In this document: positions 12,401 through 24,400 of the stretch, piece after piece
How positions within the stretch are numbered: position 1 is the first letter of the stretch
Layout of the letters: every line of letters starts with the position of its first letter
Assembly: GCA_033675265.1 (NCBI GenBank)
Contig: JAUJYZ010001582.1
Span: 93,904 to 157,903 of the forward strand
Direction: 5' to 3'
DNA: 64,000 bases
From: Actinostola sp. cb2023
Lineage: Eukaryota; Cnidaria; Anthozoa; Actiniaria; Actinostolidae
Program-made: the position numbers and the translations under genes
The notes under the pieces: generated by a model
The model's database searches: none
Seen by the model: only the letters and a program-made list of their open reading frames with translations
Told to the model about the DNA's origin: nothing

Positions 12401-15400
12401 AATGCTATGTATTAGAAGATACTCGTCGTGGAGATGCAATAATAATAATAATAATAACTCGTGATAACAACTTGTGCAGCCATTAGGCCGGCCTGACAAG
12501 AGTCGACATATTCTGCTAACAGTACTTGTAGAAATAAAAATATTTGCAGCAAAATTTCTTCATCTTTCTGCAGAAGCAGATATTTTGCCCATATAATTCT
12601 ATTTCGAAGGTCTTCCGAGTATGCTTTCGGCATGTCTGCACCGCAGTTGTTTTCTGTTTGAATGCTTTACCTTTGTTTCCTATGTTAATATTAAAGGTAA
12701 TTAAAATTCCTATTTTGCTATTTTGCTATTTCACTATTTCTGTTTGGTCAACGTTTTTGAAAACAGGTGTATACAACATGATGATATATTCATAAAGAGA
12801 AGGATTTATTTCAATGTTTTATAACTGATGCATGCAAAAAAAGTTCAAGGTAGTGTTTAGATAGGTGATCATTTATTTCACATGTAAACATCTAACATTT
12901 TTTAACAGTGATCACAATATTTTTTGACATTCAGTAAAAAACATAGCACTCTTAAACTCAGCCTCCCTCTTGTTTTAAGCACACCTACATCTACATTGAA
13001 TATGATCTCATATCAGAAGCTTCGTTCTATTCATTACCATTTCATCGGACTTACACTCGGTACCCCTGTTTGTTTGAAGCGTAGACGAGTTGACGCGTAG
13101 CCACGCCGAATATCAGAAGCTTCGTTCTATTCATTACCATTTCATCGGACTTACACTCGATACCCCTGTTTGTTTGAAGCGTAGACGAGTTGACGCGTAG
13201 CCACGCCGAATATCAGAAGCTTCGTTCTATTCATTACCATTTCATCGGACTTACACTCGATACCCCTGTTTGTTTGAAGCGTAGACGAGTTGACGCGAAG
13301 CCACGCCGAATATCAGAAGCTTCGTTCTATTCATTACCATTTCATCGGACTTACACTCGGTACCACTGTTTGTTTGAAGCGTAGACGAGTTGACGCGTAG
13401 CCACGCCAGATAGATAGATAGATAGTCCATAGATAGATAGATAGACGATAGATAGATAGGAAAAGAGTCTGTTTATCCTATAATAATACTTTATTAGTCT
13501 GACATATTTCGTCATTCCATCCGGTAGACGCGTACAATTAAGTTTCCAGGGGGTAGCTTGTCGTGGTAGGGTATTCTGCAAGTGCTCCTGATTCCATAAG
13601 CGGCTGCATGTTTTCGCTCTTTTACCCTGGAGGTCGCTCAGAATCGACAAAGCCGAGCGAACAGACCGACTTATGGAATCAGTCTACTGAAGAAGTAACA
13701 GACAAGGGGTTTCAGCAAGTCAGGCTAAAATACCACAACTGTGCTTTGAACAAGAAGCTCGAGTACCCTGGTTCCAGAGGCTTTGTTAAGCTCTATAATA
13801 CGATGTCGAACAAGTTAGGGTAAAGCTCGAGCTAATCGTAATGTAGAAAGCTTAATTAACTCGTAATGTTGACAGTTGATTCTCTAGATATCTGTCCTTC
13901 TCTTCTCTTCTCGATTCTTATATACTGGAATATAGTCTCTAATAAAAACTTCCACGGTAATTTAACTTTCTGGGAATCTAAGGGTTAAAAGGAAGGATTC
14001 AGTTGAATGTGGGTTTCTACGGACCGAAGTTCAAAGGATTTTTGAAGACGGCGATTCGATCAGGAGTTCGTTCAGAAACGTCCGCAATCGTATAAATATG
14101 TTGACAGTTGTATGATTCTGTAGATAACTGTCTCTAATAAAAACTTCCTTTCTTCCTTTCATTTAAGTGCTATGTTTATTCAGTTTGTGTAGCCTTTTAT
14201 AAATACCATAAATCGTAAAAAGCGATCCATGTCTTTCCCTCGTTCGTTTGTCAAATTACATGTACATTTCACACTTCACAGTGTAAAAAAGACGATTTTG
14301 ATTGGTTTATTTATTTCGCAATCTTGAATATTAATTAGGGGGTGTATTGAGGAATGTGGGGGTATCATTGCAGGCGTTCCCTTCCGCTCTCTCCCCAATC
14401 CCCTCTCCCCAATCCCCCCTCCTCTCCTCCCCCTCCCCTTCCCCCTCCCTGCCTCCCTCCTTCCCTTTTCCCGTGCGCCGCTACGCAGGCTAGCGCACTC
14501 TGGCCAGGGCTAATGCTAGGAAGGCCTGCAGCTCTTAGAAGATCTATGCCAATTGGGTCAATACTATTAGAATAAAACAATAGAAACAAAACAATAGAAC
14601 GAGTAGAGATAATGAATTCTATTGTTTGTATTATCCAATCACAACAGCTCTTCTGAGCAGCTGTGCGTCACCTCTAATGTCACAGAACCCCCAATTCTCT
14701 ACTACTAACTCTTGCACTTGGAGTTTCTGAAGTCATTCAATTCTTACATGTGTTTACATACCACATGTAAATATCTTCAAGGAATATCCTCACTTACCAG
14801 TCAATAAGGTACATGTCAGGTGAAAAGTTTTCTTCAACAAAGAGACTGGAGATCTTGGGAAGAAACTCATCTAGTAAGATTTCAAATGTTGCAAAGTAGG
14901 CTTTCATCTGCAGAAATACAATGTAACTGGCTGTTCAATGCTTTGACTATACATGTAGTTATAGTCAGGTTGCAAAAATTATTAGCCTGCATGCAGGCAC
15001 CAGACCCTTGCCGATTACCCATAGAAAGATCTACTCCCATAGAGGGGAGGGGTACTAACCATGGGATGGTCCACCCTGAAGAACACCAGCTGACAGGGTT
15101 TGTTAAGAAGATTAGCAAAACAAACAAATGCATCCGGTGGCTCCATGTTGAGCAGTAACACAGCTGCAATGAATGACATACCTTGAACCTGAAACAACAA
15201 CAACAACAACATTATTTTTGCCATAAGGTATACATGCAGAGGCAGGTTCAAAACACAGAGAAACGTACTGGTGATAGTTCATGTACTTCTCAAAATAATG
15301 ACCACTGTTCAAAAATCTCTTGCAAGATAACAATCAATAATTATTATAGCTTTTGTCTATAATAAGCAGGGTCCTTAATCGAGGGAGGGTGCCTAATCGA

Positions 15401-18400
15401 GGGAGGGTGCCTAATCGAGGGAGGGTGCCTAATCGAGGGAGGGTGCCTAATCGAGGGAGGGTGCTTAATCAAGGGATTAATCACCTTCCATCAGAAAATT
15501 TGAACCACAGTTGCAAGACAGATGGCAACAAAGGAGAGTGTGTAGACAGTAAAGCAAACTTTAACTGCCACTAGAGAACAAAATGCTTGGAATACCATTA
15601 GTGATACAGTGAAACCTCTAAAAATGACCACCTATGTAATGGCAAGGGTGCTTTGCGGCATATTTATGGATATATTCCTTAATTCTGGAACTGCACTATT
15701 GTTGTGGAAGTCTCCCCACAATGTGGCCAACTCTACATAATGGCCACAATAGGGACATTAAGCATCGAGGACGGAATTGATGATGACCACATCAGAGAAA
15801 CAATAGTGCTAATTATAACATTCAATAACTTCTTGTTGGAATGTATGAAATGTACTCGATTTGGTCTTAACTCCAGGTGCTGAGTACTAGACTATAACGT
15901 GAAATTCCTATGTTTGACGTAAAGAGAACAAGAATGTAAGTTCATTATTTTTGCAGATAATGTAGTTGTTTTCAGTGAACTGGACCTCAAAAAGATGATG
16001 TCATTCGTGAAAGGGGGAGCAAATTTAGTGAAAACACAGAAAATGAAACAATTATGAAAATAATAGACAACAAAACTCTATATTCAAACTTCGGCATCCA
16101 CGGCTCCTGTTGCTTAAGGTCCCAAATATGTTGTACAAAGGTGATGATTGTGGTGAGGGTCAATGGTCTTCAACTTGTACATTCTAAACTCATCCACCAG
16201 ACTACAAAATAATGGACATTATAGTTGGGTATTAAACACCAACTGATACTTACGTAACCTACATCTGGTCTGTAACATGTATAAGCCCCCAGAATGCTGT
16301 GTAGTAAGTCATGAAATGGACCACCCTATGACAATACATTTAATAATGATGAGATATACATGATAGAACTATGTCACATTGCATGTAAGTATGTTATTAT
16401 ATCTAGGAAGTGGTGTAATATTTTTGGGGAGGAGCTAGGAGGGGACTCCCCATATAATGAGTGATGGGGATGCTAGTCAGAAATTTTGAAAATACTTAAC
16501 CCCTAAAAGGTACCCAGAATCTTGACTTTGTGGGTGTGGCAACAAAAAAATGTTACCCCTAAAAGGTACCAATTCTAAATGAAGGTTTGTTTGCTAACAA
16601 GTAGGTTGTAATTTTATTTACTGGCAAAAACCCTAAAAGGTACTGGGACAACTCTAACGGTCAGGTCATTCAGATAAACACCCATTAGTGCTACCAAACT
16701 ATGATTTTGACCTGTAAAAGGTACAACAAGCATCCCCAGCCCCCACGTTTATATGGAACTCCCCCTGGGTAATATTCATTGCGATTTGTACCACATTACG
16801 TACAGAACTCTAAATTGCTGTTTTAGTGTATGTACAGTACATGTACATGTATACAGTATTTCAGCCCTGTCACCTACTGTAAGTCTACACTGGTCGGTTG
16901 TTTTCATCAAGTGAATTACTATTTTATTGATGACCTAAGAAAATCCTGCAATTCGATTGGCTGAGAGGAGTAGTATTTCAGCGTAATAGTGGTATTTCAA
17001 GCTCTCAGGAGTGGTATTTCAAAATCACCATGGTAACCATTGTTTGAGCACCAAGCATGACATTCAAATCCAAGATGGCAGATAAACCCGACAGAGTTTC
17101 TCGCTAAAAAAGCTGAAATATACCTAGAAACAAATCTCAAGAACAACAAATTGAAAATGTACATCAACATGGATATATTGTCGACAAATCAGGAAGGTTG
17201 TCTTTGGCTGAGACTGCAAAAATCAGCGAGAAACGATCGACTGTTGATCGTGCTAAAGGTTTTCCTGCTTTACATTGAGAAGTGAAATAATTATTGCTGA
17301 AAAAGGTAAAAATAAAGCTTTAGAAACCTCTTGTTTCTGTTTTCTTCATTTCTTATCTAATTTATGAACGTTTTTCTATGAAAATAATTTACTTGAGAGC
17401 ATTTTCCATTAGTTCATGGTAAAACTTTTAATATATATTGATTTATTTTGTTTTTATAGTATTTTTACATGCTATTTTATACAGTTGGTGTGATTTTACC
17501 GACTTAATAAATGTAGATGTAGAAACTACAAACAACTGATCGAAATTGCAGTATTTTCTTAGGTCATGTTATAAACATTTAATAGCATGTTTTGTACGTG
17601 ATATTTGGGATAAATACCACGAGTGATATTGTCACAAATTTACACTCGGCTACGGCTCGTTAAATTTTGTTAACAATTTTGAAATATCACTCGTGGTATT
17701 TATCCCAAATATCACTACAAACCAATGGATGCTATTACCTATATTAACATCCATTCAATTTTAATTTGACCTTGAAACTGTATTGTGTTGCAGTATGGAT
17801 TGTTAGTATACAGCTATTTAAAAAAAGGTTGTCTCGTGTTTTGTGCGTATTGCACATTGGGTATTGCACTTTGCATATTGTATAGTGTATTCGATGATTG
17901 AAATGCGTCTTACATGTGTAGGTGTATAAAACAGTCATGCCGCCAGCCCACCATATATAGTGATGGGCTTCGATGGAAAGTTATTTGGTTTGTCTACATT
18001 TTGAGCTCAGTGAGTAGAAAAATGATTCTCAGTATAATCATATGCAAAACGCAATGTGCAATACGCACGAAGCACGAGACAACGTTTTTTGAAATAGCTG
18101 TATAATATTAAATAGTGCTTACCTCCTGAAATATACAGAGTGAAGGGAAAGTCCTGGAGACATCCATCATGATCAATTCTACCTTGTGTTCACTACTAAC
18201 TACAGGGATAAAGTTATTGGTGGGTAATTCCGCTACTGACTTGGATGCGTTTAATCTTTTCTTGTTGTTGCGAGTAACAATCAGCTTCTCAAAGGCATGG
18301 GCTTGAAAGATATCAAATAATTCTAACAATGGAAAGAAAGTCATGTTAAAACAAGGATGCAAGGGAACTGAGGTGACAAATTCTGGCTTAGTCCCAGGTA

Positions 18401-21400
18401 CAACCTGGAAAACCATAATCAATCTAAGTATACTGGAGAACTGTTTAATACAGTAATATATCAAATTGCTGGGGGGTAATTGACTTGCATCAGGTTGCTG
18501 AAGTAGAAATCGTGCAACCTGTAAAAATGGCTCACAAACGTTAAAGCTAAATAATAAAATATGTTTTAATGTGGTTAAATGAAATTTAGGCAAAGTTAAA
18601 CTAAGCCAAGGGTTTGCTATCTCCAGCTGGTGGTATGCGTGCACGCTGGAGAGTCGCACTGACTAGTCGGCGATCGTCGGCTGTCGGAGTTATCGGCTTG
18701 TGTGTGATGCTCATTATTCATTTGTCGCTTTCGCCTGAGTTGCGACCTTGTTAGGTCACCATGTGTGTGTACGCTAATTCACGTGAGGTTGGCCGTGTGC
18801 CAGGTTTTGATGGGCAACCAGTAAAGGTAAGTTTTTCCTATCCAGGTAAGTTGTTTCTTATCAGCTCGTGTGTTTTGGCGTGTGTTTTGTATCTCGCTCC
18901 GGGACAAGTGTCAGCTTTAGATTGTAATTATTAGCTTATTCTCCACGTGTCCAGATCATGCTGGCCACGTGATTGTTATATCACGGGTCGTTGTTCTTGT
19001 ACTTGGTACAAGTCGCACGGTTCACATTACTGCTGTGTATTGAGCTGTGTGTGATTTGTGCTTCACCTCGTCCGAAAATTAGTTTGTTGAGTCCTACACT
19101 TTGTTGATAATTTTGAGATGCCATTGAGATGCCACGATCGACGAGGAATAGTTCGGACACTGGGGATTTCTCTTTTGGGTGGCCGGCAACGACTACCTCG
19201 CCTGCGGCCACAGGAACACCGCCGGCAATGTCTACTTCGACCTCGAGGGCTAGCGATGGTCAATCGCGAGGAGTGCTAGCGCCCCAGGAGCGCCAGGATC
19301 TAATAAGGGATGTAGTGCAGGCTGTGCTGGCTGCGACCTCTAGTTCCCCGGTGGTTACGCCGTTGGTAACGAGTGGTCCATCTACGCTTCTGGCGCCGGC
19401 CTCTGTGCCTTCATCGCTGGCTACGACTCAACGTAGTGCCTCCACAGGTATGTGGCCATTTTTATCAGCGCCGTCGTTCGCCAATACTTTTGCGGCGAGT
19501 ACTAGCCGCCCGGGCGCGTCTTCGATGGTTTCAACCTCGTTAGCCAATGGCTCGGTGACATCGTGGCCTTCCTTGGTTGCCCCTTCGTTGGCGGCTGTTG
19601 TGCCTCCCGTGCTCCACCAACCATTTGTCATTGGGCCGGGCTGTTCGCCGATCCCCTCCAAGCTAGTGACGCAGATCGTCGGTGGGAAGTTCGTGGATCT
19701 GAGCGAATTGATTGCAGCTAACTTGACAGAAGCGCAGAATGAACCGCAGTTACTGTTGGATGGCCGAGTTGTTCTTTCCACCACGCCCCGACGCCAACGG
19801 CGCCGCATTGACGACATCGTGACTTGGCTGGAAGCCTTCTCCATATTTAAGCTTGTACTTGCCTCTTACTTCCCGCAGCGTTGGGCGGACCTCTCGCGGT
19901 ATCAGCTTCTCATTCTGCGGACGCATCGCCAGTTCAACGGCCGCGCATGGCTTACGTACGACAAGGCTTTCCGCGAGCACGTGGCAGCAACCAAAACTAC
20001 GGACTGGTCCACGCTCAACCCCCAGTTGTATAGCTTCCATACTGCGGGATCTGTCCCCTGGGGGCCGTCGAACGAGGCCACTGAAGCAGAGGGATCCAAC
20101 GAGAGTAATACCGTCTGTTTCTCGTGGAATAATGGCCAATGCTCTTCGCTCTACCAGTCCTGCCGGTTTGCCCACAAGTGCCGCACCTGCCATGGGCCAC
20201 ACCGAGTGCTGGACTGCCCCAATTCCCCTAAAAGGAAATACGGACCATCGGATTTCTCGAGCTACCAGCCCAAGCGCTGTTGAGGGGGGTATGGTTAGCG
20301 ATGTGCAAGTAAACTGGAAATTATGAAAATTATTATTATTATTATTTTTATTTTTTATTTTTTTTTAAATATATATATTTTTTATTTTTTTTTTTTATTT
20401 TTATTATTATTATTTTTTATTTTATTATTTTTTATTTTTTATTTTGTTTTGCAACGTATATTGACACTTAGATTGACACTTAGATTGCATTATCGTGTCC
20501 GTTGTTTACCTACCTAGGTTATCTGTATCATGACTGCAAGTAACTGTGATCTGTGCTTAGTGTTGTTTTATTGTGTGATGCATCATTTATATATATATAT
20601 GTTGGTTGGGCTAGTTGTTCAGCTTGTATTTAAGTAGTATATGCTCGCACTACCATGACTGTGTACCACGGTAGCGTGGGCCATGTGCGGCCTAAGGGGC
20701 ACTACGCTAGTCTTCAGTAACAGACTGTTTATGTTTTTGTTTCTATAGCTTACATTATATGTTGCTTGAGTATTAAAGACAGCAGGACAATAACGCATTC
20801 CATCATTTTATGTGCGCCCTAGATGTTGTTTAGTTAGTTCAAGTGTTCGCAGGGCGGGGGTGGAGCCTTAGGATAATGGCTTTAACGTTTGCATTTCAGA
20901 CTTGCATGGCCTTCCCCCGGTAGCAGCCGTAAGCCCTCTCCAGGTGGCACGTTTCGCCCATGAGTTGGCAGGGCATCCAGACAAGGCTCAGGTCGAGTTC
21001 GTCTTAAATGGCCTATGTCTCGGCTTTCGAATCGGGTTTCATAAACACCAAAAACTGAGATCAGCTACCAAGAACAAAGAATCTGCCTCATCCAACCCTC
21101 AGGTCATAGACAGTTATATTGATAATGAGGTTCGGCTGGGTAGGGTCGCAGGTCCCTTCGCAACCCCTCCCCTGCCACATCTGCAGGTTAGCAGTTTTGG
21201 GGTGATCCCTAAGCGGGGTCAACCGGGAAAATGGAGGTTAATTGTTGACTTGTCCTCACCCAGGGGTCTCAGTGTCAACGATGGCATCGATAGAGAGGAG
21301 TTTACCCTACAGTACATCAGGGTCGACCAAATTATCCAAATGGTATCAGACCTGGGTCGGGGTGCATTAATGGCCAAATTCGATGTCGAATCTGCGTACC

Positions 21401-24400
21401 GTAATGTCGCAGTGCATCCCTCCGATCGGTATCTTCTGGGTATGAAGTGGAAGGGAAATTATTTTGTGGACCTGGCCCTGCCATTTGGATTGCGCTCAGC
21501 CCCGTTTATCTTTAATTCAGTAGCCACAATGGTGGAATGGATCTTAAGTAACAACTACTCTGTGTCCAATCTCGTTCACTATCTCGATGACTTCATACTG
21601 GCGGGTCCTCCCAATTCTGACCTGTGTGCGCGTAATCTCAATAGATCTTTACAGGTGTGTTATGAGTTAGGTTTGCCTCTGCATCCTGCTAAGTGTGTTG
21701 GCCCAGTAACTACCATGGTGGTGCTGGGCATCGAGTTGGATTCTGTCCAAAAAATTGCCCGTTTGCCAGCTGACAAGTTATCAGATCTCCAAAAATTAAT
21801 TCAATCCTGGCGGCCCAAGCGGACCTGCAACAAACGTCAGCTGGAATCTTTGATAGGACATCTTCACCATGCGGCTAAGGTGGTGTGGCCTGGTCGTACG
21901 TTTGTCCGTCGCATGATTGACCTGCTGTGCTGTTTTCGCAAGCCTGACCACCCAATTCGTTTGAACTGCGAGTTCCGCCGTGACTTGAACTGGTGGCATC
22001 AGTTTCTGTCCTTATGGCATGGTGTTAGTTTCTGGCTATATCCTGGTGTGCCAGTGGTTTCCGATATCGAAGTTGTGTCGGATGCACCCGGGTCGATTGG
22101 GTATGGAGCCTTCTATAATCAGCAATGGTTTAATGGCGTGTGGATCGACTCGCAAGAGCCCGAATCTATTGCTTATAAGGAATTGTTTCCTATCGCGCTG
22201 GCTGCAAAGGTGTGGGGCCATATGTGGGCAAAACAACATGTCCTGTTTCGATCCGATAACGAGGCAGTGGTATCTATCCTGAATAGCAGGACTTCAAAGA
22301 TCCCAGCGATCATGCATCTTCTAAGGAACCTCCTGCTTGCGGCGGCTCGCTTCAATTTCTCTTTTTCTTCAGAACACATTCCTGGCATTAGAAATACTAT
22401 TGCTGATGCTTTGTCTCGTTTCCATTGGCAGGAATTCAGGAAGGCAGCACCTTTGGCTCTCCGCGACCCTACTCCGATCCTACCCCTTATGCTAGCAGAG
22501 TTGACCAGTCCTCTCTAGAAAGCCAGTGCCAGATCTTTTTGCTGAATGGCTTGGCTCCTACTACACGCCGGACATATGCCTCTGCACAGCGGAAATATAT
22601 TGACTTTTGTAGCCAACTGGGTCGTCAATCGCCATGTCCGGCTGATGAAAAGACGTTGTCTCTATTTATTACTTTTTTGGCTCAGACTTTACAGCACCGC
22701 TCTATCAAGGTTTACCTTTCTGCAGTTCGTTCTCTCCATATCGAACAAGGTTTTGCAGACCCATTGGCTAACTGCGTGAGATTGCAGCAGGTTTTCCGGG
22801 GCATCAAGCGCTCGCAGGGTTCTCCTACGCCTCAGCGGCTTCCAATTACAGACTCTCTGATGCAGGTGATCTTCAAGGCTCTGGACCTCAAGTTGTTTAA
22901 CCACGCTATGTTCTGGGCAGCTTGTACATTGGCATATTTCGGCTTCTTGCGTTCGGCCGAGTTTACGGTTCCCAATTTGTCCAACTTTAGTACTTCGATT
23001 CATTTGCAAGTTTCTGATTTAGCATTCGATAATTTGACTGAACCATCCTGCCTTCGTGTCTTAGTTAAAGCGTCCAAGACTGATCCCTTCCGCAAAGGTT
23101 GTCATGTACATATTGGCCGTGGTCGCTCCCCGCTGTGTGCAGTGTCAGCAATAGCCATGTATTTAAATATTCGGGGGGATTCACCAGGCCCATTGTTTCT
23201 GTTGGATGATGGTCGGCCTCTATCTAGGGAGTTGTTGACTTCATGGTTGAGATCAATATTCACTGGAGCAGGCATTGCCGGGAACTTCTCCAGTCATAGT
23301 TTCAGGATTGGAGCAGCAACTGTAGCCGCTCGCAATGGGGTTCCAGACCACCTTATTCAAACGCTTGGTCGCTGGTCCAGCAATGCATATTTGACATATA
23401 TCAGGACCCCTGCCGAAGCGCTGGCTTCACTTGCTTCTCATCTATCTTAGGTAAGCGCGTTGATTATTATGTGTCATCTGCGTGGGTGCTTGGATTATTT
23501 GGTGGGAGGTCCGGTAACCCTGTCCCTCTCTCCAAGCCCCTCCTTGGAGAACTGTTGGGTTGAGACAGGGTTGCTATGGTTACCACATTGTAACTAGGGA
23601 CCTCCCACTGATGAAGCACTTAAGGGTGGACTAACCTATTTCGTTACTATGCAACGGCGTTGCTATGGGGTTTTACCACATTGTAACTAGATATTTTATA
23701 GGACTACTCTCCACTGATCAAGCACTTAAGCAAAAAATTCATCTGGGGCGATGAGATATTTTTTTAAATGTGGTTAAATGAAATCCATTAGGCAAATTTT
23801 AAACTCAAGCCAAGGGTTTGCTATCTCCAGCTGGTGGTATGCGTGCACGCTGGAGAGTCGCACTGACTTCCAGCGATCGTCTCAGTTGGCTGTCCGTAGA
23901 GTTATCGGCTTGTGTTTTGATGTCATTGTGACTCAGTTTATTCATGCATTTCACTTCCTATAAGTCCCTTTCGCCTTTGACGATATTTTTTGCGAGTCGA
24001 AATTAGGTTAGGTCATCTTGGCGTGTGTGAAATTTGTACGCTAATTCACGTGATGCGTGCACGTGGAGAGTGGCACTGACTAGTGTGCCAGGCTTTTTGA
24101 TGCTCATTATTCATTTGTCGGGCGAACCAGTAAAGGTAAGTTTTTCCTATCCAGGTAAGTTGTTTCTTATCAGCTCGTGTGTTTTGGCGTGTGTTTTGTA
24201 TCTCGCTCCGGGACAAGTGTCAGCTTTAGATTGTAATTATTAGCTTATTCTCCACGTGTCCAGATCATGCTGGCCACGTGATTGTTATATCACGGGTCGT
24301 TGTTCTTGTACTTGGTACAAGTCGCACGGTTCACATTACTGCTGTGTATATTATTGAGCTGTGTGTGATTTGTGCTTCACCTCGTCCGAAAATTAGTTCC

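Larger units (their letters stand above)
10217..14493. mobile_element. Composite element bounded by about 135-bp G-rich inverted repeats
   Basis: 10217-10350 and 14353-14493 are inverted copies starting TAGCCTGCGTAGCGGCGCAC and running through GGGAGAGAGCGGAAGGGAAC. A second, inner inverted pair lies at 10697-10745 and 13562-13694 (CAGAATACCCTACCACG). A transposase relic lies inside. Either one large element with nested insertions, or two unrelated insertions of the same repeat in opposite orientation; exact outer ends and a target duplication were not found. Confidence 0.5.
10019..14797 (-). other. TBC1D12/14 intron 9
   Basis: 4.8-kb intron almost entirely filled by nested inverted repeats (10217-14493), a Merlin-like transposase relic and a 100-bp tandem repeat. 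14494-14797 shows nothing recognised. Confidence 0.7.
16326..18122 (-). other. TBC1D12/14 intron 6
   Basis: Contains a dispersed repeat with AAAAGGTACC motifs and GGGACTCCCCATAT-type ends (about 16430-16770), a 640-bp inverted-repeat-bounded element, and two foldbacks. Confidence 0.6.

Noticed and set aside
14354..14589. Pro/Gly-rich open frames on both strands
   Set aside because: They lie in the CCCCTCCC-rich inverted repeat end of the composite element and are low complexity.
18325..18659. N-terminal extension of the TBC exon 6 open frame to 18659
   Set aside because: TBC similarity begins at ELFDIF exactly after a TTAG acceptor with matching phase; upstream residues show no similarity and overlap the retrotransposon end.
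19428..20202. Antisense open frames across gag
   Set aside because: Shadows of the GC-rich gag ORF; no conserved motifs.
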